This document shows, in pieces, positions 18,099-27,323 of a stretch of 64,000 nucleotides of DNA. Made by a program: the position numbers and the translations under genes. The stretch's first letter is position 1; each line of letters begins with the position of its first letter. This DNA is from CAVVAY01 sp963746465 (lineage in GTDB: Bacteria > Actinomycetota > Actinomycetes > JACCUZ01): NCBI GenBank assembly GCA_963746465.1, contig CAVVAY010000007.1, positions 434,001 through 498,000 of the forward strand, given 5' to 3'. The notes beneath the pieces are model-generated. The model was not told where the DNA came from and made no database searches. It worked only from the letters and a program-made list of their open reading frames with translations.

Positions 18099-19015
18099 CG
18101 GCCTCCCGCCTTCCTGTGCGTGCTCCCGTCGGTCGACGAGGTGCAGTCGCCCTCGCCACCATGCTGGGAATCGCTCTCGGCACGCTCGGCTGTGGGGGAG
18201 GAGGGTCCTCGCCTTCCGGCCGGGCCACCACACCTGCCGCCGAGACGTCGACCGGAGCTACCGCAGCGGTAACTCCCTCCGAGGCAACCGCAGAGGAGGT
18301 CACGGCGACGGTCCGCGGTGGGGTCATCGCAGGCTCCTGCCGTGGGGTCAGCAGCGACGGCGCCCCCACGGTGGTTCTCGTCGCCGGCATGGGCAACCCG
18401 GGATCGCAGCTCGTCACGGTCCGCGACGCGCTGGGCACGGGAAGGGTGTGCTGGTACGACCGTCCCGGGCTCGGTTCGAGCGACTCTGTCAGCCACCCCC
18501 AGAGCCTCACCAGTGTTGTCACCGACCTCGCGACCTTCCTGAAGCAGGCTGCCATCGAGCCGCCCTACGTCTTGGTGGGCCATTCGTTCGGCGCCAGCGA
18601 GGTGATCCGCTACGCGCAGGTCCACCCCGCGGAGGTGGCCGGCTTCGTCGCTATGAACCCGGTGCCGCCCTACCACGAGTGGATCCGCCGCGCGAAGAAG
18701 GTGGAGACCCCTCAGGAGCTGAAAGTGAACGAGGTCGACTACTACAAAGGGAGCAACGAGGAGTCCATCGACCTCACCGACACCGACCTCACCCTGGACC
18801 CGCTCCCCGACGAGATGCCGTATGTCGTCATGCAGTCGGAGAACTGCGACGGAGACTTCTGCGAGCGCATCAAACCGGTGCTGCGCAAGGCGACCGAAGA
18901 ACTCCTCGGCCACCTGGGCGCAGGCGGACGCTTCGTCGCGTTCGAGGACCGTCCTCACGACCTGTACTCGACCAACCTCGACGATGTCGTCGCAGAGGTC
19001 ACGAAGCTCTTGTGA
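18095..19015 (+). CDS. Exported alpha/beta-hydrolase lipoprotein
   Basis: The 306-residue protein has a twin-arginine-like start (VGRRGAVALATML), then LGTLGC, a lipobox, and a Ser/Thr-rich linker, so it is probably anchored outside the membrane. The hydrolase core follows: the nucleophile elbow GHSFGAS with serine, YDRPGLGSS before it, and a late DRPHD that could supply the catalytic histidine. An esterase or lipase activity is likely; the substrate is unknown. It is coupled by ATGA to the upstream membrane protein gene. Confidence 0.82.
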   Translation: MTASRLPVRAPVGRRGAVALATMLGIALGTLGCGGGGSSPSGRATTPAAETSTGATAAVTPSEATAEEVTATVRGGVIAGSCRGVSSDGAPTVVLVAGMGNPGSQLVTVRDALGTGRVCWYDRPGLGSSDSVSHPQSLTSVVTDLATFLKQAAIEPPYVLVGHSFGASEVIRYAQVHPAEVAGFVAMNPVPPYHEWIRRAKKVETPQELKVNEVDYYKGSNEESIDLTDTDLTLDPLPDEMPYVVMQSENCDGDFCERIKPVLRKATEELLGHLGAGGRFVAFEDRPHDLYSTNLDDVVAEVTKLL

Positions 19016-19040
19016 GAAGGCACATGGAGGAGCCCGGCCG

Positions 19041-19685
19041 TCAGCTCGGCAGCAGCTCCGTCTCGAAGGCTGCCCGGAGCCATGTGCTGAACTGCCCTTT
19101 GCTCCAGCCACGTTCCAGCACGAACCGATGGTAGAGGCTCGCGTCGATGAGAACCCAGACGATGTCGCCGGCAGCCCGGTCGTCGAGGTCGGGGCGCAGG
19201 GGGCCCTTCGCCCGGAGAAGCCCCACGAAGCCGCGGGCTCCCTTGAGTCGCTCTCGCTGGATCTGCTGCCAGATCGCGCGCACCTCGAGGTCACTGATGC
19301 TGGCGGCCCGGAAGACCTCATAGAGGGCGGCGAGGCGCTCACCGATATCGGCGATCATGCCGGCGTAGAGGGCAATTGCCCGGCGCGGGTCCGGCTCCAG
19401 CTTGGTCGCCAAGGCCGCCGCCCGCTGCGGGAGGGGCACCGGCCGGTCGTCACCCACGGTGGCCACGTCGTAGGCCGCCTTCAAGAGCGCCGCCTTGCCC
19501 CCGACGGCGTTGAAGACTGTCGCGCGACTGACGCCGGCCGCGTCGGCTATCGCCTGGACGGTGGCCCCGGCGTAGCCCTGCTCGACAAAGAGCCGGCTCG
19601 CAGCGGAGATCACCGCCAGCCGGGTGGCTGCGGCCTTCGCGCGCCGCAACGGCCATTCAGGTTGCTCATTGACCCCGGACATCAT
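19041..19685 (-). CDS. TetR-family transcriptional regulator
   Basis: The 214-residue protein has the N-terminal TetR helix-turn-helix (about 20-70): ISAASRLFVEQGYAGATVQ then IADAAGVSRATVFNAVGGK. The C-terminal domain would bind a small ligand and is not recognisable by eye. It is divergent from the methyltransferase gene, and a perfect palindrome overlaps its own start codon, which suggests autoregulation and control of the neighbour. Start codons at 19685 and 19682 are adjacent ATGs. Confidence 0.92.
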   Translation of the reverse strand: MMSGVNEQPEWPLRRAKAAATRLAVISAASRLFVEQGYAGATVQAIADAAGVSRATVFNAVGGKAALLKAAYDVATVGDDRPVPLPQRAAALATKLEPDPRRAIALYAGMIADIGERLAALYEVFRAASISDLEVRAIWQQIQRERLKGARGFVGLLRAKGPLRPDLDDRAAGDIVWVLIDASLYHRFVLERGWSKGQFSTWLRAAFETELLPS

Positions 19686-19702
19686 TAGACCTATAGTCTA
19701 AT
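19684..19702. promoter_or_regulatory. Palindromic TetR operator
   Basis: ATTAGAC (19684-19690) and GTCTAAT (19696-19702) are perfect inverted repeats around CTATA. The AT-rich 19-bp site lies in a GC-rich background, covers the TetR start codon at 19685, and is 31 bases before the methyltransferase ATG. It is very likely the TetR-type binding site. Confidence 0.8.
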
Positions 19703-19733
19703 CAAGTCAGGTACCGCGACGAAGCGAGGGCGC

Positions 19734-20840
19734 ATGCCGACACGGTCGCAGATTCCCAAGGCTCCCCCCCGGTTCGCCGTGCGGACCGCCGCCCTGCTTC
19801 GTCAGCTGATGCTGCGTGGTGCCGACAGGATGCTTCCTACCCACCTGGCGGTGCTGGAGCAGAGCCACCAGTTCGCCAAGGCGCACATCCTCTCCACCAT
19901 GGCCGAGCTCGGCGTCGCCGACCATCTCGCCGACGGCCCGCGGTCTGCCGAAGAGCTCGCGACGTCGATCGAGTGCGACCCCGATGCGCTGCACAGGCTG
20001 CTGAGGGCAGCGGCCGTTTCTTCGCTGGTGCGCCTCGACCGCCGGGGCCGGTTCCACGCCACCCGGTTCACCGACGTGCTGCGTTCGGACCACGCCAGCG
20101 CAGCCGGGCACTGGTGCCGCTACATCGGCTCGTCGGTCCAGCAGTCGGCCTGGCTGGACCTGACCGAGTCGGTGCGCACCGGGCGGAGTGCGTTCCGGCG
20201 GGTGCACGGGGTCTCGATGTTCGAGTGGTTCGAAGAACATCCTGAGGAGGGCAGCCACTTCTCGGCCGGTTTAGGGGGCCTCACCCTGGCCGAGGCGCCG
20301 GCCATCATCGGCGGCTACCCGTTCCCCGAGACGGGCGTGGTCTGTGACCTGGGCGGTGGTCAGGGAGTGCTCATCGGCGCCCTGCTCGAGGCGCACCCGG
20401 GCCTGCGCGGTGTCCTGGTCGAGAGTGCGGCGGTCCTCGACCAGGCACGTGGCTACCTGAGGGCTCGCGGGCTCGAGCACCGGATCGAGCTGGTTGAGGG
20501 TGATCTGCTGGGGCAGATCGAAGCCAAGGCCGATGTGTACCTGCTCAAATGGATCCTGCACGACTGGGACGACGCAACATGCCGGCGAATCCTTCGGTCG
20601 GTCGCGACGACGATGCCCCCGGGCTCGCGCCTGGTCGTCGTTGAAGGAACGCAACCGCACAACATCGCTGACCCGCGCTTCTCAATGATCGACCTGCAGA
20701 TGCTGGTGGCCACCGAGCAGGGTCGGGAGCGGTCCGGCGAAGAACTCGCTGCCCTCATGTCCGAGGCGGGCCTCACGGCCGGGCAGACACGTCGCTCAAG
20801 CACTGGACTGCTGCTCGTCGATGCGACGACGGTCGAGTGA
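19734..20840 (+). CDS. SAM-dependent O-methyltransferase (Methyltransf_2 type)
   Basis: The 368-residue protein has an N-terminal dimerisation/winged-helix part (about 40-110) and a C-terminal SAM domain with VCDLGGGQGVL (motif I), VEGDLL, and KWILHDWDD, the signature that contains the catalytic-base histidine of this family. Relatives methylate hydroxyl groups on polyketides, phenazines or plant phenolics. No biosynthetic genes lie nearby, so the substrate may be exogenous and detoxification is possible. It is probably controlled by the divergent TetR regulator. Confidence 0.9.
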   Translation: MPTRSQIPKAPPRFAVRTAALLRQLMLRGADRMLPTHLAVLEQSHQFAKAHILSTMAELGVADHLADGPRSAEELATSIECDPDALHRLLRAAAVSSLVRLDRRGRFHATRFTDVLRSDHASAAGHWCRYIGSSVQQSAWLDLTESVRTGRSAFRRVHGVSMFEWFEEHPEEGSHFSAGLGGLTLAEAPAIIGGYPFPETGVVCDLGGGQGVLIGALLEAHPGLRGVLVESAAVLDQARGYLRARGLEHRIELVEGDLLGQIEAKADVYLLKWILHDWDDATCRRILRSVATTMPPGSRLVVVEGTQPHNIADPRFSMIDLQMLVATEQGRERSGEELAALMSEAGLTAGQTRRSSTGLLLVDATTVE

Positions 20841-20979
20841 ACGTGTCACCTCCTCTCCATCTGTCGACACACACACCTAGGGTCCAACGCGGCCGCGGCA
20901 CATCTCGGATCTGGCCTCGCGTCTGAGGAAGGAACGGAAAAACTGTCACGGTCGCTCCTCGGACCGGCAGGCATCAGGC

Positions 20980-21990
20980 TCACATCTCCGCGGCGAGCAC
21001 AGCGACCAGCTCGGCGGCGGGCATCGGCCGGAGCCGCTGCCAGCCCTCGCCGGCCCAGAGGTGCAGCTGGTCCGCGTCGCCTGCCGCGGCAGCCGCGGTG
21101 CGCAGCGGCCGGGTCACGTGGTGCACCTCCGGATAGCCGCGCGGCGCCGCCGCGTCGTGGTCGCGGACGAAGGCGTTGACCAGGGCACGGGCGGACCGGC
21201 CGGTGAAGGCCCGGGTCATCGTGGTCCGCTCGAACCGCGGGTCGGTCAACGCCGCCAGGTACGTCGGGTGGGTGCCGGCCTCCGGGCAGCCGAGGAAGGC
21301 CGTGCCGAGCCCGGCCCAGGTGCCGCCCGCGGCGAGCGCCGCGGCAACGTCCGCGCCGTCCATCAGCCCGCCGGCCGCGGCCAGGGGCAGGTCGGTCTCG
21401 CGCCGTACGGTGGCCACCAGGTCGAGCAGCGGGACCGAGGGGCCGGTGCTGCCGTCGTCGGCGAAGCTGCCGCGGTGGGCACCCGCCTGGGCGCCCTGGA
21501 CCCACAGCCCGTCCGGCCCGACCTCGAGGGCCCGCCGCGCCTCCTCGACCGTGGTCACCGTGACGAGCACCGCCGAGCCGGCAGCCTGCAGCGCGGCGAC
21601 CTGTTCGCGGCTCGGGCAGCCGAAGGTCAGGCTCACGACCGGCACCCCCGCCACGGCGGCGAGCTTGGCGTCCACCCCGTCGTCGTCCCAGCGCAGCTCG
21701 CCGGGCTCGACGCCGAGGCGCTCGGCGAGCGGGGCCAACCGGTCCCGGTAGGCGGCCAGCGCGGCCTGGTCGGGCGCGGCTGTCCCAGGTAGGAAGACGT
21801 TCACCCCGAACGGTCGATCGGTACGCCGGCGTACCTCGGCGATCTCCTCGCGCACCGCCGCCACGGCCTTGTAGCCGGCCCCCAGGAAGCCCAGCCCACC
21901 GGCCCGGGAGACCGCCTCGACCAGGCCGGGGGTGGAGGGTCCGCCGGCCATCGGAGCGGCCACGACCGGGACAGTGAGCGAGGGCAGCAC
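20980..21990 (-). CDS. Nitronate monooxygenase / FMN-dependent NPD-like oxidoreductase
   Basis: The 336-residue TIM-barrel protein begins with VPVVAAPMAGG and keeps GGLGFLGAGYKA and AAGGLMDGADVAAALAAGG, the phosphate-binding loops of the 2-nitropropane dioxygenase/nitronate monooxygenase family. Such enzymes use FMN to oxidise alkyl nitronates such as propionate-3-nitronate; some homologs are enoyl-ACP reductase-like, so the substrate is uncertain. The GTG start at 21990 gives the family N-terminus. It stands alone. Confidence 0.88.
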   Translation of the reverse strand: MLPSLTVPVVAAPMAGGPSTPGLVEAVSRAGGLGFLGAGYKAVAAVREEIAEVRRRTDRPFGVNVFLPGTAAPDQAALAAYRDRLAPLAERLGVEPGELRWDDDGVDAKLAAVAGVPVVSLTFGCPSREQVAALQAAGSAVLVTVTTVEEARRALEVGPDGLWVQGAQAGAHRGSFADDGSTGPSVPLLDLVATVRRETDLPLAAAGGLMDGADVAAALAAGGTWAGLGTAFLGCPEAGTHPTYLAALTDPRFERTTMTRAFTGRSARALVNAFVRDHDAAAPRGYPEVHHVTRPLRTAAAAAGDADQLHLWAGEGWQRLRPMPAAELVAVLAAEM

Positions 21991-22115
21991 ACCCCGAGCC
22001 TAGGCCCGGCCGCCACGCCAAGACGGCGCAAACTGCCCCGAAGCGGACCGCCGCTGCGGTTACCCTGGAAGTCCGGCTACCGCCGGGGGCACCAAACCGT
22101 GGGGGAGATCCACTC

Positions 22116-24743
22116 GTGACACCGGGGCGACCCGTCGTACGCCGAACCACCGTCCGCCGCCTGACCGCCGCCTTGGGAGCGTTGCTGGGAGCGGCGCTCA
22201 CCGCCGGCGTCCTGCCGGCCGTTCCGGCCCAGGCTGCGTTCACCCTGCACGCCGACCAGGTCGCCGCCGCCGGGCAGTGCAGCGTCGGGCTGGGCAACGC
22301 GGAGCGCGGGGGCGGCACCCGGAAGGCCCGCGCCCTGATGGCCGGCCGGGCCGACCTCGACGAGTACGGCTGGTTCCACCTCGCTGCCAACCCGAGCTGG
22401 AAGCCGGTCAGCACGCTGGACAGCAGCGGCAAGGGCCACATGCACTCGCTGAACTACCTGCTGCCGTTGTTGCGCCGCGGGGTCGCGGGCGGCCACAAGG
22501 ACATGCTCGACCGGTTCTACTTCCTACTGCGCGACTGGGTCCGCGACAACAAGCCCGGCGGCCCGACCAGCCGCTACGCCTGGGGGCCGCCCATCTACGA
22601 GGGCTTCCGGGCGCAGGTGCTGGTGTGCGCCGCGGCAGGTCCGCGCGGCCAGCAGCCCTGGCTGCTCAACGCCTTGAAGAAGCACGGCGAGATGATGGCC
22701 GACCCGCGGCGCTACGAAGGCATCAACAACGCCTCGCTGCACCAGTCGATGGGCCTTTACGCGATCGGCGCGACCCTCGGCCGGCCGGCCTGGCGCCGGC
22801 TGGCGATCGCCCGCGAGCGCGCCCTCGCCGTGCGGCTGATCCACGACGACGGCTCGGACGAGGAAGGCGCCCTCACCTACGCGGTCAACGACTACCGCTG
22901 GTTCCGGCACGCCGCAGAGCGGCTGCGCGTCGCCACCGACCAGGTGCCGCCCGAGCTGCTGCGCACCGAACGCATGCCCGGCTTCATCGCTGCCGCAACC
23001 CGACCCGACGGGCGACTGGAGGCGTTGGGGGACACCAGCCCCTACGCGTTGAACCCCAACCACTGGATCGGTACGGCGGCCGAGTTCGCCGCGACAAGGG
23101 GAGCCTCGGGCACACCGCCGGCTGACACCTTCGCGAGCTTCGCGGGTGGCTACGTCTTCGGGCGCTCCGGCTGGGGCAGCGAGAAGCGGCCGCTGACCGA
23201 CGAGACGTACTACAGCGTCCGAGCCGGCCAGGGTGAGCACGTGCCCCACGCGCACGACGACTCCGGCTCGCTCACCCTGTACTCGCACGGCTCGCCGCTG
23301 CTGCTCGACACCGGCCAGTGGCGCTACACCTACGGCACCACTCGCAGCTTCGTGGTGTCCCGGGCCGCGCACAACGTCGTCGTGGTCGACGGCGTGCGGC
23401 GGACGCGACCGCGGCCGGAGCTGCGCACCGCCCGGGTCGACGGGCTGGACCTCACGACGGTCGTCGACCGCGGCTATGACGGCGTGACGCTCACCCGCAC
23501 GGTGGCCTACGACCGGGTCGAGGACGTCGTGCTGGTGTGGGACCGGTTGAGCTCGGCGAAGTCTGTGCGGGCCAGCCAGCAGTGGGGCGTCGGTCGGGAC
23601 CGCTCGGTGCGCCTGGACGCCGACGCGGTGCACACGTCGGGACCCGGCGCCAACGTGTCGATGCTGTTCACCTCCGGGGGCGCGCCGCTGGACGTCGCCA
23701 GGGGGCGGAAGAAGCCGATGCGCGGCTGGAACAGCCAGGCGTACGGCGAGCTGTCGTCGGCGCCGTCGGTGCGAGCCAGCCAGAGGGGCACCTCGCTGTC
23801 CTGGCTGACGGTTATCGCCCCCCGGGCCGACGGAGTCGCCGCCTCGAGCGTCTCGGCAACTGCGGCGGTCAGCGTCAGCAACGCGTCGGTGCTGCTCTCG
23901 ACGGCTGACGGCTCGGCAACCGTGAACCTGGACGCTGTCAGCGGCTCGCGCACGCCGCCCACGACGGTGACGCCCTCAGCGGTGCCGACCGCGGACATCG
24001 TGCTGGCGGGGACCTCCACGACGGTGCGCGGCACCGGCCTTGTGCCGTCCGCTCCGGTCACCCTGGAGGCCCTTCCCGTCGGCGCCCTGGCGTGGACCCC
24101 GGTCGCCACCGGCACGGCATCGGCCGCCGGGACCGCCGAGCTGCCGGCCCAGGTGCCGACGACCACGGACTTCCGGGTCGTCTCGGCGTCCGGGCCTTCG
24201 GGACCGGTGCGCGTGACCGCGGCCGTGGCCCCGGCGGCTCCGACCAACGTCATCGCCACGCCGACCGGCAACGGCAAGGTCACCGTGACCTGGGACGCAC
24301 CCGCCGACACCGGAGGTGCGCCGCTGACCCAGTTCGGGGTCCGGGTCGACGGCAAGCGGGTCGCCGTCCCGGCGGGTGCCCGCAGCGCAGTGGTCAGCGG
24401 GGTGCGCGCCGGATCGCGCATCGCGAAGGTCCGCGCCTTCAACTCGGTCGCCGTGTCGACCTGGACCGAGGCACCAGCCGCCGTGCCGGCGTACCCGTCG
24501 GTGACCGGAACCAGCCGGGTCCGTCGGGGCGGCATGGCCACCCTGCACCTGGCCGGTCTGCTGCCGAACCAGCCCGTGACGGTGCGGGTCACGGTGCTCA
24601 AGTCCGGCAAGGTGACCACCCGCACGGTCGGCGCGAAGGCCGACGGGACGGCGACGGTGCGGCTGCGGGTGTGGAAGCCGGTCCGGGTCGTCGCCGTGAG
24701 CGGCGGCGTCACCTCGGCGCGCTGGCGGATCGGCGTCCCCTAG
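22116..24743 (+). CDS. Secreted heparinase II/III-like protein with C-terminal Fn3 domain
   Basis: The 875-residue protein has a Sec signal peptide ending VPAQA (about residue 40). A helical region of about 300 residues resembles the toroid of polysaccharide lyases. It is followed by a heparinase II/III beta domain with HAHDDSGSLTLYSHGSPLL, the histidine-aspartate motif of this family. A fibronectin type III-like segment spans about 710-795 (KVTVTWDAPADTGGAPL), and a beta-rich tail completes it. It probably cleaves an acidic polysaccharide outside the cell; the polymer is unknown. The GTG start at 22116 has GGGGGAG upstream. No transporter or sulfatase genes accompany it. Confidence 0.82.
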   Translation: MTPGRPVVRRTTVRRLTAALGALLGAALTAGVLPAVPAQAAFTLHADQVAAAGQCSVGLGNAERGGGTRKARALMAGRADLDEYGWFHLAANPSWKPVSTLDSSGKGHMHSLNYLLPLLRRGVAGGHKDMLDRFYFLLRDWVRDNKPGGPTSRYAWGPPIYEGFRAQVLVCAAAGPRGQQPWLLNALKKHGEMMADPRRYEGINNASLHQSMGLYAIGATLGRPAWRRLAIARERALAVRLIHDDGSDEEGALTYAVNDYRWFRHAAERLRVATDQVPPELLRTERMPGFIAAATRPDGRLEALGDTSPYALNPNHWIGTAAEFAATRGASGTPPADTFASFAGGYVFGRSGWGSEKRPLTDETYYSVRAGQGEHVPHAHDDSGSLTLYSHGSPLLLDTGQWRYTYGTTRSFVVSRAAHNVVVVDGVRRTRPRPELRTARVDGLDLTTVVDRGYDGVTLTRTVAYDRVEDVVLVWDRLSSAKSVRASQQWGVGRDRSVRLDADAVHTSGPGANVSMLFTSGGAPLDVARGRKKPMRGWNSQAYGELSSAPSVRASQRGTSLSWLTVIAPRADGVAASSVSATAAVSVSNASVLLSTADGSATVNLDAVSGSRTPPTTVTPSAVPTADIVLAGTSTTVRGTGLVPSAPVTLEALPVGALAWTPVATGTASAAGTAELPAQVPTTTDFRVVSASGPSGPVRVTAAVAPAAPTNVIATPTGNGKVTVTWDAPADTGGAPLTQFGVRVDGKRVAVPAGARSAVVSGVRAGSRIAKVRAFNSVAVSTWTEAPAAVPAYPSVTGTSRVRRGGMATLHLAGLLPNQPVTVRVTVLKSGKVTTRTVGAKADGTATVRLRVWKPVRVVAVSGGVTSARWRIGVP

Positions 24744-24761
24744 CGCTGCATCCCTCCTCCC

Positions 24762-24813
24762 GTGATCATGAAGGATCGCCCCCCCAAGTGCGGGGACGAT
24801 CCTTCATGATCAC
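24762..24813. terminator. Bidirectional hairpin terminator between converging genes
   Basis: GTGATCATGAAGGATCG (24762-24778) pairs perfectly over 17 bases with 24797-24813, and the loop contains further C/G pairing. It lies after the heparinase-like gene, and its right arm contains the pckG stop codon (24810-24812), so it can end transcription from both sides. No U tract follows, which is common in actinobacteria. Confidence 0.8.
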
Positions 24814-26645
24814 CGGGAAAGGCTGGTGGTCTCGTCGCCGAGGCGGGCCTTGAGCCCGTCGAGCTCGGTGAGCAGCATGGCGGGAACCTTGTCGGTGCCG
24901 ATCTTGGTGAACCAGTCCTGGATCTGCGGCACCTCGTCTCGCCACTCGTCCGGATCGACCCGCAGGACCTGCTCGACCTGCTCGCGAGTCATGTCCAGCC
25001 CGTCGAGGTCCAGCGAGTCGGGCGTGGGCACCAGGCCGATGGCCGTCTCGACGGCGGCGGCGGTGCCTTCGATGCGCTCGATGACCCACTTGAGGACTCG
25101 GCCGTTCTCGCCGTAGCCCGGCCACAGGAAGCCGCCGTCGGCGTCGCGGCGGAACCAGTTGACGTAGAAGATCTTCGGCAGCTTGACGTCGTCGGCCTCC
25201 TTGCCCATGGCGACCCAGTGCCCGAAGTAGTCACCGGCGTTGTAGCCGATGAAGGGCAGCATCGCCATCGGGTCCCGACGGACCACGCCGACCTCTCCGG
25301 TGGCGGCAGCCGTCGTCTCCGAGGACAGAGTGGCGCCCATGAAGACGCCGTGCACCCAGTCGCGCGCCTCGTAGACCAGCGGGATGGTCGTCTTGCGCCG
25401 GCCCCCGAACAGGATCGCCGAGATCGGCACACCCTTGGGGTCGTCGTACTCCGGGGCGATGATCGGGCACTGCATGATCGGCGTGCAGAACCGGGAGTTC
25501 GGGTGCGAGCTCGGCTCGTCGCTGTCCGGCGTCCAGTCCCGACCCTTCCAGTCGGTCAGGTGCGCCGGCGGCTCCTCGGTCATCCCCTCCCACCAGATGT
25601 CGCCGTCGTCGGTCAGTGCCACGTTCGTGAACAGCGAGTTGCCCTTGGCGATGGTGCGCATGGCGTTCGGGTTGGTGCCCCAGCCGGTGCCGGGTGCGAC
25701 GCCGAACAGGCCGAACTCGGGGTTCAGCGCGTAGAGCTTGCCGTCCTCACCGAAGCGCATCCAGGCGATGTCGTCGCCGAGGGTCTCGACCTTCCAGCCA
25801 TCGATGGTCGGGTCCAGCATCGCCAGGTTGGTCTTCCCGCAGGCACTCGGGAAGGCGGCTGCGACGTAGTGCACGGCCTGGTCGGGCGAGGTGAGCTTGA
25901 GGATCAGCATGTGCTCGGCCAGCCAGCCCTCGTCGCGGCCCATCACCGACGCGATCCGCAGCGAGAAGCACTTCTTGCCCAGCAGCGCGTTGCCGCCGTA
26001 GCCGGAGCCGTAGCTCCAGATGGTGCGCTCCTCGGGGAACTGGGTGATGTACTTCGTGTCGCTGCACGGCCACGGCACATCGGCCTGGCCGGGCTCCAGC
26101 GGAGCACCCACCGAGTGCAGACAGGGCACGAAGTCGGCGTCGGCGCCCATGCCCTCGAGGACCTTGCTGCCCATCCGCGCCATGATCCGCATCGAGCACA
26201 CGACGTACGCCGAGTCGGTGATCTCCACGCCGAACATCGGCGACTCGGCCTCCAGCGGGCCCATGCAGAACGGGATCACGTACATCGTCCGGCCCCGCAT
26301 GCTGCCCCGGTAGAGGTCGGTCATGATCGACTTCATCTCGTCCGGCGCCATCCAGTTGTTCGTCGCGCCGGCGTCGGCCTCGTCCCGGGAGCAGATGAAG
26401 GTGCGGTCCTCCACCCGTGCAACGTCCGAGGGGTCAGATGCGCACCAGAACGAGTTGGGCTTCTTGTCCTCAGCCAGCCGCACCAACGTCCCGGCCTCGA
26501 CCAGCTCGCCGGTCAGCCGCTCCCACTCCTGCTCCGACCCGTCGCACCACACCACCCGGTCCGGCCGGGTCAGCTCGGCCACCTCGGCAACCCAGTCCAG
26601 CAGGCGCCGGTGACTCGTGGGGGCGTCGGTCGCAGGTGCTGTCAT
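24810..26645 (-). CDS. pckG: Phosphoenolpyruvate carboxykinase (GTP)
   Basis: This is a full-length 611-residue enzyme interconverting oxaloacetate + GTP and phosphoenolpyruvate + GDP + CO2 at the gluconeogenesis/anaplerosis node. The P-loop FPSACGKTN with the GTP-class cysteine, the GWGTNPNA region and the metal-ligand segments are visible. The ATG at 26645 is preceded by AAAGGGA. The stop codon is embedded in the terminator hairpin. It is a single gene, divergent from a small membrane protein. Confidence 0.97.
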   Translation of the reverse strand: MTAPATDAPTSHRRLLDWVAEVAELTRPDRVVWCDGSEQEWERLTGELVEAGTLVRLAEDKKPNSFWCASDPSDVARVEDRTFICSRDEADAGATNNWMAPDEMKSIMTDLYRGSMRGRTMYVIPFCMGPLEAESPMFGVEITDSAYVVCSMRIMARMGSKVLEGMGADADFVPCLHSVGAPLEPGQADVPWPCSDTKYITQFPEERTIWSYGSGYGGNALLGKKCFSLRIASVMGRDEGWLAEHMLILKLTSPDQAVHYVAAAFPSACGKTNLAMLDPTIDGWKVETLGDDIAWMRFGEDGKLYALNPEFGLFGVAPGTGWGTNPNAMRTIAKGNSLFTNVALTDDGDIWWEGMTEEPPAHLTDWKGRDWTPDSDEPSSHPNSRFCTPIMQCPIIAPEYDDPKGVPISAILFGGRRKTTIPLVYEARDWVHGVFMGATLSSETTAAATGEVGVVRRDPMAMLPFIGYNAGDYFGHWVAMGKEADDVKLPKIFYVNWFRRDADGGFLWPGYGENGRVLKWVIERIEGTAAAVETAIGLVPTPDSLDLDGLDMTREQVEQVLRVDPDEWRDEVPQIQDWFTKIGTDKVPAMLLTELDGLKARLGDETTSLSR

Positions 26646-26875
26646 GGGACGGAGATTCCCTTTCGCCTGGGAGCTGAGGACCGGGAGGGGTGGGGGTCAC
26701 GGTAACCCCTGGAGGAGGCCTCTCGGCAGGGGGGTGGTGAGACAACTGGGCAAAGTGCTTGCCAGTGAGGTCCGGGAGGCGCACACTGCGCGGCCGCGGT
26801 GCGCCGGGCGGATTGGCCGCCCGTCGAGCGGGGTACGCCTTCCGGCACCAGAGCCCATTCGACCCGGGAGCCCCG

Positions 26876-27064
26876 ATGCGCCTGCAGCCGTCCTTTGCCC
26901 GTCCCCAGACCCCCGAGGCCGGTGGCGCGATGACCGGCGTGGTCGTGGCGGTGCTCATCCTGATCGCGGTCGGCGTCGGCGCATTCTTCTACTTCGGTGG
27001 CGAGGCGGACGTCGACATCAAGAAGCCGGACGTCTCGGTGACCAGCAGCGAGACGCCCAGCTGA
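26876..27064 (+). CDS. Small single-span membrane protein, function unknown
   Basis: A 62-residue product has one clear membrane helix, VVVAVLILIAVGVGAFFYF, followed by a short charged tail with DVDIKKPDVSV. Homologous short proteins of unknown role are common in actinobacteria. The ATG at 26876 has GGGAG five bases upstream. An internal ATG at 26930 (44 residues, helix at the very N-terminus) is an equally possible start. Confidence 0.55.
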   Translation: MRLQPSFARPQTPEAGGAMTGVVVAVLILIAVGVGAFFYFGGEADVDIKKPDVSVTSSETPS

Positions 27065-27132
27065 GCGGGACCTCGGAGCGTTTGGGGGAGCCCGTTCGCT
27101 GCCTGTAGCATCGACGAGGCCGTTTCGGCCGG

Positions 27133-27205
27133 GCGCCCGTAGCTCAACGGATAGAGCATCTGACTACGGATCAGAAGGTTAGGGGTTCGAATCCCTTCGG
27201 GCGCG
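27133..27205 (+). tRNA. tRNA-Arg, anticodon ACG
   Basis: GCGCCCG (27133-27139) pairs with CGGGCGC (27198-27204). The anticodon loop CTACGGA gives ACG, the substrate of TadA (encoded at 55452), which converts the wobble A to inosine. The T-loop GGTTCGAATCC is present and the CCA is not encoded. A TAGCAT -10-like hexamer lies at 27106-27111. Confidence 0.95.
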
Positions 27206-27323
27206 CCCAGCAACCCGCCGTATCACCCTCCGCCTCGTCCGCCGCCGACGCCGCCCGTGACGATGCCGTGACGATGGGTCACGAGTCCGTCCTGGCGGTG
27301 CATGGCCGCCTACCGTCCGGCGG

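Noticed and set aside
19041..21990. Biosynthetic gene cluster around the O-methyltransferase
   Set aside because: No synthase, tailoring or export genes adjoin; only a TetR regulator and an unrelated nitronate monooxygenase are present.
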